DNA from: Streptomyces cyaneus
Lineage (GTDB): Bacteria; Actinomycetota; Actinomycetes; Streptomycetales; Streptomycetaceae
NCBI RefSeq assembly: GCF_004028635.1
Contig: NZ_ML138678.1
Location: forward strand, 1,178,001 to 1,242,000
Direction of reading: 5' to 3'
DNA length: 64,000 nucleotides
In this document: positions 27,320 through 37,365 of the stretch, piece after piece
Numbering within the stretch: the first letter of the stretch is position 1
Layout of the letters: the number at the start of each line of letters is the position of its first letter
Program-made: the position numbers and the translations under genes
Notes under the pieces: model-generated
The model's input: the letters and a program-made list of their open reading frames with translations, nothing else
Database searches by the model: none
Told to the model about the DNA's origin: nothing

Positions 27320-29647
27320 ATGGCCCGCACCACCGACCAACCGCCGATAGCCGGGACGCCCGACACGACCACCGGCACAACCGGCATGACCGCCGGCACC
27401 TCCGGTGTGCCCAACGCCACCACCACCGCCACCACCTCCGCCGCCACCTCCGAAGTCGAGCTGCTCATCGGCGGGATGACCTGCGCCTCCTGCGCGGCCC
27501 GCGTCGAGAAGAAGCTCAACCGCATGGACGGCGTGACCGCCACGGTCAACTACGCCACGGAGAAGGCGAAGGTCAGCCACCCCGCGGACATCGAGGTCGC
27601 CGACCTGATCGCCGTGGTGGAGAAGACGGGGTACACCGCGCAGGAGCCGGCGCCCCCGGAACCCGCACAGGAAGAGTTCCAGGAGACCGCGGAAGACCCC
27701 GAACCGGCCGCCTACCGTCAGCGCCTCACCGTCTCCGCGCTGCTCGCCGTCCCCGTCGTCCTGCTGTCGATGATCCCGGCCCTGCAGTTCGACAACTGGC
27801 AGTGGCTCGCGCTCACCCTGGCCGCACCGGTCGTCGTCTGGGGCGGGCTGCCGTTCCACCGGGCCGCGTTCACCAACGCCCGGCACGGTGCGGCGACCAT
27901 GGACACGCTGATCTCGATGGGCACACTGGCCGCGTTCGGCTGGTCGCTGTGGGCGCTGTTCCTCGGCGACGCGGGCATGAGCGGCATGCGCGACGACTTC
28001 GAGTTCACGGTCGCGCGCGTGGACGGCGCCTCGCAGATCTACCTCGAAGTGGCGTCCGGGGTCGTCACCTTCATCCTCCTCGGCCGCTTTCTGGAGGCGC
28101 GCGCCAAGCGCCGCGCGGGGGCCGCGCTGCGGGCGCTGATGGACCTGGGCGCGAAGGACGTGTCCGTGCTGCGGGACGGCCGCGAGATCCGTATCCCCGT
28201 GGATCAGCTGGCCGTGGGCGACCGGTTCGTCGTACGGCCCGGCGAGAAGATCGCCACCGACGGCACCGTCGTCGAGGGCGCCTCCGCCGTGGACGCCGCC
28301 ATGCTGACCGGCGAGTCGGTGCCGGTGGACGTGACGGTCGGGGACGCGGTCACCGGCGCGACGATCAACGCGGGCGGGCGGCTCGTCGTCGAGGCGACCC
28401 GGATCGGCGCCGACACCCGGCTCGCGCGGATGGCGAAGCTGGTGGAGGACGCGCAGAACGGCAAGGCCGAGGTGCAGCGGCTCGCCGACCGGATCTCCGC
28501 GGTGTTCGTGCCGACGGTCATCGTCCTCGCGGTCGCCACCTTCGGGGCCTGGCTAGGCGTCACCGGCGACATGGTCGCCGCGTTCACCGCGGCCGTCGCG
28601 GTCCTGATCATCGCCTGCCCGTGCGCACTGGGCCTGGCCACCCCCACGGCCCTCATGGTCGGCACGGGACGCGGGGCGCAGCTCGGCATCCTCATCAAGG
28701 GGCCCGAGGTACTGGAGTCCACGCGCCGGGTCGACACCGTCGTCCTGGACAAGACCGGCACGGTCACCACGGGCCGTATGACCCTCCAGAAGGTGTACGC
28801 CGCCGAGGGCGAGGACGAGGAACAGGTCCTGCGCCTCGCGGGCGCCGTCGAGCACGCCTCCGAGCATCCCGTCGCCCGGGCGGTGGCCGTGGGCGCGCAG
28901 GAACGGGTCGGGCGGCTGCCGGAGGTCACGGAGTTCGAGAACGTACCCGGGCGGGGTGTACGCGCACGCGTGGAGGGCCGTGACGTGGCCGTGGGGCGCC
29001 TTTTCGACGCGCTGCCCACCGGGGTTGCCCGCGCCAAGGAAGAGGCCGAGAGGGGCGGTCGTACGGCCGTCGTGGTCGGGTGGGACGGAGTGGCACGTGG
29101 TGTCGTCGCCGTCGCGGACGCGGTGAAGGACACCAGCGCCGAGGCGGTGCGCGAGCTGCGTGCGCTGGGGCTCGCTCCGGTGCTGCTGACCGGGGACAAC
29201 CGGGCGGTCGCCGAGGCGGTGGCGGCCGCGGTCGGTATCGATCAGGTGATCGCCGAGGTCCTGCCCGAGGACAAGGTCGAAGCCGTACGGCGACTGCAGC
29301 GCGAGGGGCGGTGCGTGGCCATGGTCGGTGACGGCGTCAACGACGCGGCCGCGCTCGCCACCGCCGATCTGGGTCTTGCCATGGGCACCGGGACTGACGC
29401 GGCGATCGAGGCGGGCGATCTGACGCTGGTGCGCGGGGATCTGCGGGTGGCGGCGGACGCGATCCGGCTGTCCCGGAAGACGCTGGCCACCATCAAGGGC
29501 AACCTCGTGTGGGCCTTCGGGTACAACGTCGCCGCGCTACCGCTGGCCGCGGCGGGGTTGTTGAACCCGATGATCGCGGGGGCCGCGATGGCCTTCTCGT
29601 CGGTATTCGTGGTGACGAACAGCCTGCGGCTGCGGACGTTCCGGTGA
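27320..29647 (+). CDS. copA: Cu(I)-exporting P1B-type ATPase
   Basis: The 775-residue protein begins with a Thr/Gly/Ala-rich tail of about 45 residues. An HMA domain follows ([15 protein letters not shown], Cys55 and Cys58). The membrane domain carries the Cu-transport motif [13 protein letters not shown] (about 434), and the phosphorylation motif DKTGT is near 478. The hinge is [20 protein letters not shown] and the sixth-helix region [12 protein letters not shown]. It exports Cu(I) with ATP. No clear ribosome site precedes the ATG, which lies 8 bp after the copZ stop, consistent with coupling. Confidence 0.95.
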   Translation: MARTTDQPPIAGTPDTTTGTTGMTAGTSGVPNATTTATTSAATSEVELLIGGMTCASCAARVEKKLNRMDGVTATVNYATEKAKVSHPADIEVADLIAVVEKTGYTAQEPAPPEPAQEEFQETAEDPEPAAYRQRLTVSALLAVPVVLLSMIPALQFDNWQWLALTLAAPVVVWGGLPFHRAAFTNARHGAATMDTLISMGTLAAFGWSLWALFLGDAGMSGMRDDFEFTVARVDGASQIYLEVASGVVTFILLGRFLEARAKRRAGAALRALMDLGAKDVSVLRDGREIRIPVDQLAVGDRFVVRPGEKIATDGTVVEGASAVDAAMLTGESVPVDVTVGDAVTGATINAGGRLVVEATRIGADTRLARMAKLVEDAQNGKAEVQRLADRISAVFVPTVIVLAVATFGAWLGVTGDMVAAFTAAVAVLIIACPCALGLATPTALMVGTGRGAQLGILIKGPEVLESTRRVDTVVLDKTGTVTTGRMTLQKVYAAEGEDEEQVLRLAGAVEHASEHPVARAVAVGAQERVGRLPEVTEFENVPGRGVRARVEGRDVAVGRLFDALPTGVARAKEEAERGGRTAVVVGWDGVARGVVAVADAVKDTSAEAVRELRALGLAPVLLTGDNRAVAEAVAAAVGIDQVIAEVLPEDKVEAVRRLQREGRCVAMVGDGVNDAAALATADLGLAMGTGTDAAIEAGDLTLVRGDLRVAADAIRLSRKTLATIKGNLVWAFGYNVAALPLAAAGLLNPMIAGAAMAFSSVFVVTNSLRLRTFR

Positions 29648-30326
29648 ATTCGTAGTAAGAACCCCACGGGGCCCCTCTGGAGTCCGAAGCCCAGCTCACA
29701 TAAGCTCTTCACAAGGCTCACGCATCATCCTTACGCTTGGGTCCCGATCGCCATATCGGGGCTCTTGCGTATCTAACGGACATATGCAAGAGACGCAGAT
29801 CACAGTGATGTGAACGTAACCATCGAAGGGGTTCGAAGGTCTAAGTTGACGATGTCAGGCAGCGTCTTGGGGGGCGCTTACTGGCATCTGGGGATGTCTT
29901 GGGGGACTTCCTCAGAGTTGCGTTGCCGGGGCACGCACTTCGGGAAGCTTTGAGCGGCCCTCCCGAGGGTGCGCTGTCCCGGCAGACCGCACACACATGA
30001 GTACGTCGAGTTTTGCCCGTTCTGCTCAACGGCAGTACCGAAAGACAGCGATTCAGGCGCTGCTCTCTCAGACGCCCGGCCGGATCCCGTGGGGGGAATC
30101 CGCACCGGGACATGGGAAGGCGCCCTGGACGTCGGCCCGTGGGGGGACCGCCGCCAGGGCGCCTTCTGCTATCCGCGCACCGTCGTGCGCGCACATCTGC
30201 GCACCGCACACACACAAGAGCCCCACACCCGGCCGAAGCCGTGCGCAGGGCTCTGTACGCGAGTCACGAGACGCGAGTCCCGAGCGGGACGGACACCGGC
30301 ACCCCGGCGTCCCTCACCGGCAGGTG
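29648..30326. other. 679-bp region without a convincing gene
   Basis: The first 200 bp are unusually AT-rich for this genome. They contain a CCCGAT/ATCGGG hairpin (29744-29761 region) and an ATCACAGTGAT palindrome (about 29799-29809). A TTGACG lies just before a 33-codon ATG frame at 29852. The right part ends in a strong inverted repeat (30117-30165). Longer frames on both strands have mixed codon use and no family resemblance. A leader, small RNA or short regulatory transcript is more likely than a normal protein gene. Confidence 0.5.
30117..30165. terminator. 12-bp perfect inverted repeat, probable transcript end
   Basis: AAGGCGCCCTGG (30117-30128) pairs perfectly with CCAGGGCGCCTT (30154-30165) around a 25-base loop. 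There is no U-run. It could end an unassigned plus-strand transcript from the upstream AT-rich region, or the citrate synthase transcript, whose stop is about 160 bp away. Confidence 0.5.
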
Positions 30327-31616
30327 TCAGCGCGCCTCGACCGGAACGAAGTCGCGCTCGACCACGCCCGTGTAGATCTGGCGCGGGCGGCCGATGCGGG
30401 AGCCCGGCTCCTTGATCATCTCGTGCCACTGGGCGATCCAGCCCGGCAGGCGGCCGAGGGCGAACAGGACCGTGAACATCTCGGTCGGGAAGCCCATGGC
30501 CCGGTAGATCAGGCCGGTGTAGAAGTCGACGTTCGGGTAGAGGCTGCGCGAGACGAAGTAGTCGTCGGAGAGCGCGTGCTCCTCCAGCTTCAGCGCGATG
30601 TCCAGCAGCTCGTCGGACTTGCCGAGGGCCGAGAGGACGTCGTGCGCGGCGGCCTTGATGATCTTGGCGCGCGGGTCGAAGTTCTTGTAGACCCGGTGGC
30701 CGAAGCCCATCAGGCGGACGCCGTCCTCCTTGTTCTTCACCTTGCGGATGAAGGAGTCGACGTCACCGCCGGAGGCCTGGATGCCCTCCAGCATCTCCAG
30801 GACGGACTGGTTGGCGCCGCCGTGCAGCGGGCCCCAGAGCGCGGAGATACCGGCGGAGATCGACGCGAACATGTTCGCCTGCGACGAGCCGACCAGACGG
30901 ACCGTCGACGTCGAACAGTTCTGCTCGTGGTCCGCGTGCAGGATCAGCAGCTTGTCGAGCGCGGCGACGACGACCGGGTCGAGCTCGAACTCCTGCGCCG
31001 GCACCGAGAAGGTCATCCGCAGGAAGTTCTCGACGTAGCCGAGGTCGTTGCGCGGGTAGACGAAGGGGTGGCCGATCGACTTCTTGTACGCGTACGCCGC
31101 GATCGTCGGAAGCTTGGCGAGCAGACGGATCGTCGAGAGGTTGCGCTGCGTCTCGTCGAACGGGTTGTGGCTGTCCTGGTAGAACGTGGACAGCGCGGAG
31201 ACGACCGACGACAGCATGGCCATCGGGTGGGCGTCGCGCGGGAAGCCCTTGTAGAAGTTCTTGACGTCCTCGTGCAGCAGGGTGTGCTGCGTGATGTCGT
31301 TCTTGAAGGTCGAGAGCTCGTCGACGGTCGGCAGCTCACCGTTGATCAGCAGGTAGGCCACCTCCAGGAAGGTGGAGCGCTCGGCCAGCTGCTCGATCGG
31401 GTAGCCGCGGTAGCGGAGGATGCCCGCCTCGCCGTCGAGGTAGGTGACGGCGGATTTGTAGGCGGCGGTGTTGCCGTAACCGCTGTCCAGCGTCACCAGA
31501 CCGGTCTGGGCGCGGAGTTTGCCGATGTCGAAGCCCTTGTCGCCGACGGTGCTGTCAATCACCGGGTAGGTGTACTCGCCGTCGCCGTACCGCAGTACTA
31601 CAGAGTTGTCGCTCAC
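30327..31616 (-). CDS. citA: Citrate synthase
   Basis: The 429-residue protein is nearly identical in character to the Streptomyces hexameric-type citrate synthase. The active-site histidine regions are WGPLHGGANQSVLEML and GFGHRVYKNFDPRA, and the catalytic aspartate is near NVDFYTG. It condenses acetyl-CoA and oxaloacetate to citrate. The GTG at 31616 is chosen because GAGGGA lies 5 bp upstream; the upstream in-frame GTG at 31628 is inside that site. A single gene; a 23-bp palindrome at 31723-31745 lies upstream. Confidence 0.97.
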   Translation of the reverse strand: MSDNSVVLRYGDGEYTYPVIDSTVGDKGFDIGKLRAQTGLVTLDSGYGNTAAYKSAVTYLDGEAGILRYRGYPIEQLAERSTFLEVAYLLINGELPTVDELSTFKNDITQHTLLHEDVKNFYKGFPRDAHPMAMLSSVVSALSTFYQDSHNPFDETQRNLSTIRLLAKLPTIAAYAYKKSIGHPFVYPRNDLGYVENFLRMTFSVPAQEFELDPVVVAALDKLLILHADHEQNCSTSTVRLVGSSQANMFASISAGISALWGPLHGGANQSVLEMLEGIQASGGDVDSFIRKVKNKEDGVRLMGFGHRVYKNFDPRAKIIKAAAHDVLSALGKSDELLDIALKLEEHALSDDYFVSRSLYPNVDFYTGLIYRAMGFPTEMFTVLFALGRLPGWIAQWHEMIKEPGSRIGRPRQIYTGVVERDFVPVEAR

Positions 31617-31722
31617 GTCTTCCCTCACCGACGTTGTGCCTCATCTTCGAGGTTGCCCTGACTGTCTCTACCCTCCCCCATTCGGCTCAGGAGAGTGCAC
31701 TCGGGGTCGACCATTGGGCCTA

Positions 31723-31745
31723 TTGGCGGCACTGAGTGCCGCCAA
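31723..31745. promoter_or_regulatory. 23-bp palindrome upstream of citrate synthase
   Basis: TTGGCGGCACT and AGTGCCGCCAA are perfect complements around a single central G. It lies 107-129 bp upstream of the citrate synthase start and 135 bp beyond the recD2 stop. The lack of a loop argues for a protein-binding site rather than a terminator. Confidence 0.45.
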
Positions 31746-31880
31746 CTTGTCATCCTGCCCCCTGTTTTCCCCATCCGGAAGTGCTCTGTGACCTTCACGA
31801 CTCGTTTGATCGATCATTTTTTTCGATGCCTCACGAACCGCCAGGTCAGAAGGGGGTCCGCCGACGGGCCGGAAACGGGG

Positions 31881-34136
31881 TCAGGAGCCCGCGAGCCGGA
31901 AGTCGAGGGCCGTGCAGCGCCGTCCCGCCGACACCGTGCGCACCGCCTGGCCGATCGCTTTGCGTGAACCCACGAGGACGACCAGTTGCTTGGCGCGGGT
32001 CACCGCCGTATACAGCAGGTTCCGCTGGAGCATCATCCATGCTCCGGTGGTGACGGGGATCACCACTGCGGGATATTCACTTCCCTGTGAACGGTGGATC
32101 GTCACCGCGTACGCATGCGCCAGTTCGTCCAGTTCATCGAATTCGTACGGCACCTCCTCGTCCTCGTCCGTCAGCACCGTGAGCCGCTGGTCGACCGGGT
32201 CGAGCGAGGTGACCACGCCCACGGTGCCGTTGAAGACGCCGTTCTTGCCCTTCTCGTAATTGTTGCGAATCTGGGTGACCTTGTCGCCGACACGGAACAC
32301 CCGGCCGCCGAACCGCTTCTCCGGCACATCGGGGCGCCCGGGGGTGACGGCCTGCTGGAGCAGTCCGTTCAGGTTGCCCGCGCCGGCCGGCCCGCGGTGC
32401 ATGGGGGCCAGGACCTGGACGTCCCGGCGCGGGTCGAGGCCGAACTTGGCCGGAATGCGACGGGCCGCCACGTCCACCGTGAGCCGTCCGGCCTCCTCCG
32501 TGTCGTCCTCGACGAAGAGGAAGAAGTCCTTCATGCCGTCCGTGACCGGGTGCTGCCCCGCGTTGATCCGGTGCGCGTTGGTCACCACGCCGGACTGCTG
32601 GGCCTGGCGGAAGACCCGGGTCAGCCGTACGGCGGGGATCGGGCCGCCGTCCGCCAGGAGGTCCCTGAGCACCTCCCCCGCGCCGACGCTCGGCAGCTGG
32701 TCCACGTCCCCGACGAAGAGCAGATGGGCGCCCGGCGGTACGGCCTTGACCAGCTTGTTGGCGAGCAGCAGGTCCAGCATGGACGCCTCGTCGACCACCA
32801 CCAGGTCGGCCTGGAGCGGGCGGTCCCTGTCGTACGCCGCGTCGCCGCCCGGCTTGAGCTCCAGGAGGCGGTGGACGGTGGAGGCCTCGGCGCCGGTGAG
32901 CTCGGCGAGGCGCTTGGCGGCGCGCCCGGTCGGGGCGGCGAGCACGACCCTGGCCTTCTTCGCGCGGGCCAGCTCCACGATCGAGCGCACGGTGAAGGAC
33001 TTGCCGCAGCCGGGGCCGCCGGTGAGCACGGCGACCTTCTCGGTGAGCGCGAGGCGGACGGCCTGCTCCTGCTCGGGGGCGAGGTCGACCCCCGTACGGC
33101 CCTTGAGCCACCCCAGCGCCTTGTCCCAGGCCACGTCACGAAAGCCCGGCATCCGGTCCTCGTCGGTGCGCAGCAGGCGCAACAGCTGGGCGGCGAGGGA
33201 GAGTTCGGCCCGGTGGAAGGGGACGAGGTAGACGGCGGTCACGGGCTCCGAGTCGCCGTCGGGGCCGGGCACCTTCTCCCGTACGACACCCGGGTCGCCG
33301 CCGTCCTCGGGGACCTGCGCCAGCTCTCCGAGGCACTCGATGACTAGCCCGGTGTCTACCTGGAGGAGCTTGACCGCGTCGGCGATCAGCTTCTCCTCGG
33401 GGAGATAGCAATTGCCCTGGTCGGTGGCCTGTGACAGGGCGTACTGCAGGCCCGCCTTCACTCGCTCCGGGCTGTCGTGCGGGATGCCGACGGACTGGGC
33501 GATCTTGTCGGCGGTGAGGAAGCCGATGCCCCAGACGTCGGCCGCCAGCCGGTACGGCTGGTTCTTGACGACCGAGATCGAGGCGTCGCCGTACTTCTTG
33601 TAGATGCGCACCGCGATCGACGTCGAGACCTCGACCGTCTGCAGGAAGAGCATGACCTCCTTGATCGCCTTCTGCTCCTCCCAGGCGTCGGCGATCTTCT
33701 TCGTCCGCTTCGGGCCGAGGCCGGGGACCTCGATGAGCCGCTTGGGCTCCTCCTCGATGATCTTCAGGGTGTCCAGGCCGAAGTGCTGGGTGATGCGGTC
33801 GGCGAAGACCGGGCCGATGCCCTTGACCAGGCCGGAGCCGAGGTAGCGGCGGATGCCCTGGACGGTGGCCGGGAGGACGGTGGTGTAGTTCTCGACGGTG
33901 AACTGCTTGCCGTACTGCGGGTGGGAGCCCCAACGGCCCTCCATCCGCAGCGACTCGCCGACCTGGGCGCCGAGCAGCGCGCCGACGACCGTGAGGAGGT
34001 CGCCGCCGCCTCGTCCGGTGTCGACCCGGGCGACCGTGTAGCCGTTCTCCTCGTTGGCGTACGTGATCCGCTCCAGGACGCCTTCGAGCACCGCCAGTCG
34101 CCGCTCGCCCGTGGAACTCCCCGCCTGATTGGACAT
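31881..34136 (-). CDS. recD2: RecD2-type SF1B DNA helicase
   Basis: The 751-residue protein has an N-terminal OB-like region and helix-hairpin-helix repeats (GSGLVKGIGPVFADRI, VPGLGPKRTKKIADAW) that are absent from RecBCD RecD. The helicase core follows: Walker A LTGGPGCGKSFT near 375, VVVDEASMLD, the LFVGDVDQLPSVGAG motif III region, and a C-terminal YAVTIHRSQGSEYPAVVIP. RecD2 unwinds 5' to 3' and works in DNA repair independent of RecBC. It is a single gene ending 264 bp from citrate synthase. Confidence 0.95.
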   Translation of the reverse strand: MSNQAGSSTGERRLAVLEGVLERITYANEENGYTVARVDTGRGGGDLLTVVGALLGAQVGESLRMEGRWGSHPQYGKQFTVENYTTVLPATVQGIRRYLGSGLVKGIGPVFADRITQHFGLDTLKIIEEEPKRLIEVPGLGPKRTKKIADAWEEQKAIKEVMLFLQTVEVSTSIAVRIYKKYGDASISVVKNQPYRLAADVWGIGFLTADKIAQSVGIPHDSPERVKAGLQYALSQATDQGNCYLPEEKLIADAVKLLQVDTGLVIECLGELAQVPEDGGDPGVVREKVPGPDGDSEPVTAVYLVPFHRAELSLAAQLLRLLRTDEDRMPGFRDVAWDKALGWLKGRTGVDLAPEQEQAVRLALTEKVAVLTGGPGCGKSFTVRSIVELARAKKARVVLAAPTGRAAKRLAELTGAEASTVHRLLELKPGGDAAYDRDRPLQADLVVVDEASMLDLLLANKLVKAVPPGAHLLFVGDVDQLPSVGAGEVLRDLLADGGPIPAVRLTRVFRQAQQSGVVTNAHRINAGQHPVTDGMKDFFLFVEDDTEEAGRLTVDVAARRIPAKFGLDPRRDVQVLAPMHRGPAGAGNLNGLLQQAVTPGRPDVPEKRFGGRVFRVGDKVTQIRNNYEKGKNGVFNGTVGVVTSLDPVDQRLTVLTDEDEEVPYEFDELDELAHAYAVTIHRSQGSEYPAVVIPVTTGAWMMLQRNLLYTAVTRAKQLVVLVGSRKAIGQAVRTVSAGRRCTALDFRLAGS

Positions 34137-34201
34137 GATCCGACGCTACCGCCCGGGTCCGACAACGCGGGCGGCCTGTGGACAAGGCGGCGCCCCGCCG
34201 G

Positions 34202-34567
34202 TCACCCCGCCTGCGCCGTCACGTGGTCGATCACCTGCTGGAAGTCCTCGGTCGGCGAGAACTCCACGAACTCGCAGTCCTCCAGGGCCACGGGGACGTG
34301 ACCGGGCGCCCAGTAGTAGGCCTGCCCCGCCTCGTAGTACTCCTCGCCGTCGGGGGTCAGCATCCGCAGCCGGCCCTTCAACAGGTAGCCCCAGTGCGGG
34401 CACTGGCAGGCGTCGCCGTCGAGGCCCTTGAGGGCGGGGCCCATGTCCGTGCCCTCGGGCAGACGGATGTAGCCGACGGACATGCCGCCGCCCATGGGCT
34501 TGGTGCGCACCTCCACGCCGTCACCCGCGAGGGCGACGGGTACGTCGTCGCGAGTCGCTGCCGTCAT
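34202..34567 (-). CDS. Small cupin-domain protein
   Basis: The 121-residue protein has one conserved beta-barrel with the cupin pattern CPHWGYLLKGRLRMLTPDGE and a second motif EAGQAYYWAPGHVPVALED. Only some of the canonical His/Glu ligands are present, so metal binding is uncertain. No pathway link can be drawn from neighbours: recD2 lies downstream and a divergent LacI gene upstream. Function unknown. Confidence 0.8.
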   Translation of the reverse strand: MTAATRDDVPVALAGDGVEVRTKPMGGGMSVGYIRLPEGTDMGPALKGLDGDACQCPHWGYLLKGRLRMLTPDGEEYYEAGQAYYWAPGHVPVALEDCEFVEFSPTEDFQQVIDHVTAQAG

Positions 34568-34697
34568 GACTCCTCCGCTCCGGCCCGCGCGGGCCTCGAG
34601 GAAACGCCCGGTGCACTTCCAGCCTGGACCGGCCCGGGGTACGCCGCGACATCACGATCCGGTCTCGGGATGTGGTTGAGGGCTTGATTAACCCCCG

Positions 34698-34744
34698 TGT
34701 AATCGATTCCAATCCTCCGTACACAGTCGATGTAATCGATTCCA
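34698..34744. promoter_or_regulatory. Two identical LacI-type operators upstream of the ribose operon
   Basis: TGTAATCGATTCCA occurs at 34698-34711 and again at 34731-34744. The core AATCGATT is palindromic. The 33-bp spacing is about three helical turns, suited to one LacI tetramer bridging both. They lie 52-98 bp upstream of the regulator gene that heads the rbs operon. Confidence 0.8.
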
Positions 34745-34795
34745 CGAGGATCGGCCATCGACTCCACGAACGATCCACAAGGAGGTGGAGCGGCG

Positions 34796-35815
34796 ATGGC
34801 GAGCATCAAGGACGTCGCTGCCGAGGCGGGCGTCTCCGTCGCCACGGTCTCGCGCGTCCTGAACGACCATCCGTCGGTCAGCGCCGAGGCACGCACGCGC
34901 GTGCTGGCGGCCGTCGAGACGCTGGGCTACCGCCCGAACGCCGTCGCCCGCTCCCTGCGCACCGACCAGACCCACACCCTCGGCCTGGTCATCAGCGACG
35001 TGCTGAACCCCTACTTCACCGAACTGGCCCGCTCCGTCGAGGAGGAGGCCCGCGCGCTCGGCTACAGCGTCATCATCGGCAACGCCGACGAGCGGCCCGA
35101 CCTCCAGGACCACCACGTACGGAACCTGCTGGACCGCCGTATCGACGGCCTGCTCGTCTCCCCCACCGACGGCGGCTCGCCGCTGATGCTGGACGCCGCG
35201 CGCGGGGGGACGCCGATGGTCTTCGTGGACCGGTGGATCCCGGGCGTGGACGTGCCGGTGGTGCGCTCGGACGGGCGGGCCGCCGTACGGGATCTCGTGG
35301 CGCATCTGCACGGGCTCGGGCACCGGCGGCTCGCGATCATCGCGGGTCCGGCGGCGACCACGACCGGGCGGGAGCGTGTGGAGGCCTTCCGGGAGGCGCT
35401 CGGGGCGTACGGCCTCGAACTCCCCGACGCCTACATAGGGCAGGGCGACTTCCAGGCCGAGAGCGGGCGGCGGGTCACCGAGGGCTTCCTCGACCTGCCC
35501 GAGCCGCCCGAGGTCGTGTTCGCGGCCGACAACCTGATGGCGCTCGGCGCCCTGGACGCCGTACGGGCGCGTGGGCTGCGCGTGCCGGACGACCTCGCGC
35601 TCGCGGCGTTCGACGACATCCGGTGGTTCGTGCACACCGATCCGCCGATCACCGCGATCGCCCAGCCGACGGGCGAGCTGGGCCGGGCCGCCGTACGGGC
35701 CCTGGTCGACCGCATCGAGGGCCGGCCCGGCCAGTCCGTCACCCTCCCCGCCCGTCTCGTCGTACGCCGCTCGTGCGGTGAGAACCCCACCCCAGTGCAA
35801 AGGAGCACGACGTGA
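34796..35815 (+). CDS. LacI-family regulator of the ribose operon
   Basis: The 339-residue protein has the LacI helix-turn-helix and hinge: ASIKDVAAEAGVSVATVSRV, LNDHPSVSAEARTRVLAAVE. A periplasmic-binding-like effector domain follows (LGLVISDVLNPYFTELARSV, DNLMALGALDAV, PDDLALAAFDDI). It probably senses ribose or a phosphate of it. AAGGAGG precedes the ATG. The stop overlaps the rbsA start (GTGA), making it the first gene of its own target operon, with twin operators upstream. Confidence 0.93.
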   Translation: MASIKDVAAEAGVSVATVSRVLNDHPSVSAEARTRVLAAVETLGYRPNAVARSLRTDQTHTLGLVISDVLNPYFTELARSVEEEARALGYSVIIGNADERPDLQDHHVRNLLDRRIDGLLVSPTDGGSPLMLDAARGGTPMVFVDRWIPGVDVPVVRSDGRAAVRDLVAHLHGLGHRRLAIIAGPAATTTGRERVEAFREALGAYGLELPDAYIGQGDFQAESGRRVTEGFLDLPEPPEVVFAADNLMALGALDAVRARGLRVPDDLALAAFDDIRWFVHTDPPITAIAQPTGELGRAAVRALVDRIEGRPGQSVTLPARLVVRRSCGENPTPVQRSTT

Positions 35816-37365
35816 GCAACCCTGATGAGTTGCTGCGCATCGAGGGCATAAGGAAGACCTTCCCGGGCGTGGTCGCGCTGGACGGCGTCGACTTCGATCT
35901 GCGCCGGGGCGAGGTCCATGTGCTGCTCGGTGAGAACGGCGCCGGCAAGAGCACCCTCATCAAGATGCTCTCCGGCGCCTACACGCCCGACGCCGGGCGG
36001 ATCCTGGTCGGCGGCGAGGAGACGCGCATCCACGGTGCGCAGGACTCCGAGCGCCTCGGGATCGCCACCATCTACCAGGAGTTCAACCTCGTTCCCGATC
36101 TGACGGTCGCCGAGAATATCTTCCTGGGGCGCCAGCCGCGCCGCTTCGGGATGATCGACCGGAAGAAGATGGACGCCGACGCCGAGGTCCTGCTGAAGCG
36201 GGTCGGCGTGAACGTGTCGCCACGCGCGCGTGTGCGTGAACTCGGCATCGCCCGCCTGCAGATGGTCGAGATCGCGAAGGCGCTCAGCCTGAACGCGCGC
36301 GTGCTGATCATGGACGAGCCGACCGCCGTGCTCACCTCCGAGGAGGTCGACAAGCTCTTCGCGATCGTGCGCAAGCTGCGCGAGGACGGCGTCGGGATCG
36401 TCTTCATCACGCATCACCTGGAGGAGATCGCCGCCCTGGGCGACCGGGTGACGGTCATCCGGGACGGCAGGAGCGTCGGGCAGGTCCCGGCCGCCACGCC
36501 CGAGGACGAGCTCGTACGACTCATGGTGGGGCGCTCCATCGAGCAGCAGTACCCGCGTGAACGGGCCGACCGCGGCGCCGCGTTGCTCACCGTCGAGGGG
36601 CTGACCAGGGACGGCGTATTCCACGACGTCGACTTCGAGGTGCACGCCGGTGAGGTGGTCGGCATCGCCGGGCTCGTCGGCGCCGGCCGTACCGAGGTGG
36701 TGCGGGCCGTGTTCGGGGCCGATCCCTACGACAAGGGGGCCGTGAAGGTCGGCGGCACAGACCTCAAACGGCATGACGTGAACGCCGCCATGGAGGCCGG
36801 CATCGGGCTGATCCCCGAGGACCGCAAGGGCCAGGGCCTCGTGCTGGACGCGTCGGTCGAGGAGAACCTCGGCCTGGTGACGCTGCGTTCGGCCACGCGC
36901 GCGGGGCTCGTCGATCTCAAGGGCCAGCGTGCGGCGGCGGCGCGGATCGCGGGGCAGCTGGGCGTGCGGATGGCGGGCCTCGGGCAGCATGTGCGCACGC
37001 TCTCCGGCGGCAACCAGCAGAAGGTCGTCATCGGCAAGTGGCTGCTGGCCGACACCAAGGTGCTGATCCTCGACGAGCCCACGCGCGGCATCGACGTCGG
37101 CGCCAAGGTCGAGATCTACCAGCTCATCAACGAACTCACCGCTCAGGGCGCCGCCGTCCTGATGATCTCCAGCGATCTGCCGGAGGTCCTCGGTATGAGC
37201 GACCGGGTCCTGGTGATGGCCCAGGGCCGGATCGCGGGCGAACTCACCGCCGCCGAGGCCACCCAGGACGCCGTGATGGCGCTCGCCGTCAGCAACCCCA
37301 CCGCTGAGAAGAACTCTGAGAAGAACTCCGAGAAGACCGGAACGGAGGCCTCCCGTGGCCACTGA
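35812..37365 (+). CDS. rbsA: Ribose-type ABC transporter ATP-binding protein
   Basis: The 517-residue protein has two ABC domains, as in all RbsA-type importers. The first has Walker A GENGAGKST and Walker B VLIMDEPTAVL. The second has the degenerate P-loop GLVGAGRTE, then LSGGNQQKVVIGKWL and LILDEPTRGIDVGAK. It powers import of ribose or a similar pentose. It starts at the GTG overlapping the lacI stop, with AAAGGAG 7 bp upstream. The extreme C-terminus contains a 12-bp repeat giving EKNSEKNSEK, just where the next gene begins. Confidence 0.95.
   Translation: MSNPDELLRIEGIRKTFPGVVALDGVDFDLRRGEVHVLLGENGAGKSTLIKMLSGAYTPDAGRILVGGEETRIHGAQDSERLGIATIYQEFNLVPDLTVAENIFLGRQPRRFGMIDRKKMDADAEVLLKRVGVNVSPRARVRELGIARLQMVEIAKALSLNARVLIMDEPTAVLTSEEVDKLFAIVRKLREDGVGIVFITHHLEEIAALGDRVTVIRDGRSVGQVPAATPEDELVRLMVGRSIEQQYPRERADRGAALLTVEGLTRDGVFHDVDFEVHAGEVVGIAGLVGAGRTEVVRAVFGADPYDKGAVKVGGTDLKRHDVNAAMEAGIGLIPEDRKGQGLVLDASVEENLGLVTLRSATRAGLVDLKGQRAAAARIAGQLGVRMAGLGQHVRTLSGGNQQKVVIGKWLLADTKVLILDEPTRGIDVGAKVEIYQLINELTAQGAAVLMISSDLPEVLGMSDRVLVMAQGRIAGELTAAEATQDAVMALAVSNPTAEKNSEKNSEKTGTEASRGH

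Noticed and set aside
29841..30215. 124-codon minus-strand frame between copA and citrate synthase
   Set aside because: Arg/Pro/Ser-rich, no ribosome site or domain, codon use unlike neighbours; described instead as a gene-free region.
29969..30415. Plus-strand frame containing CPFCSTAVP, resembling a zinc ribbon
   Set aside because: Only one CxxC, low third-position GC at its start, and it runs through the hairpin and into the citrate synthase antisense.
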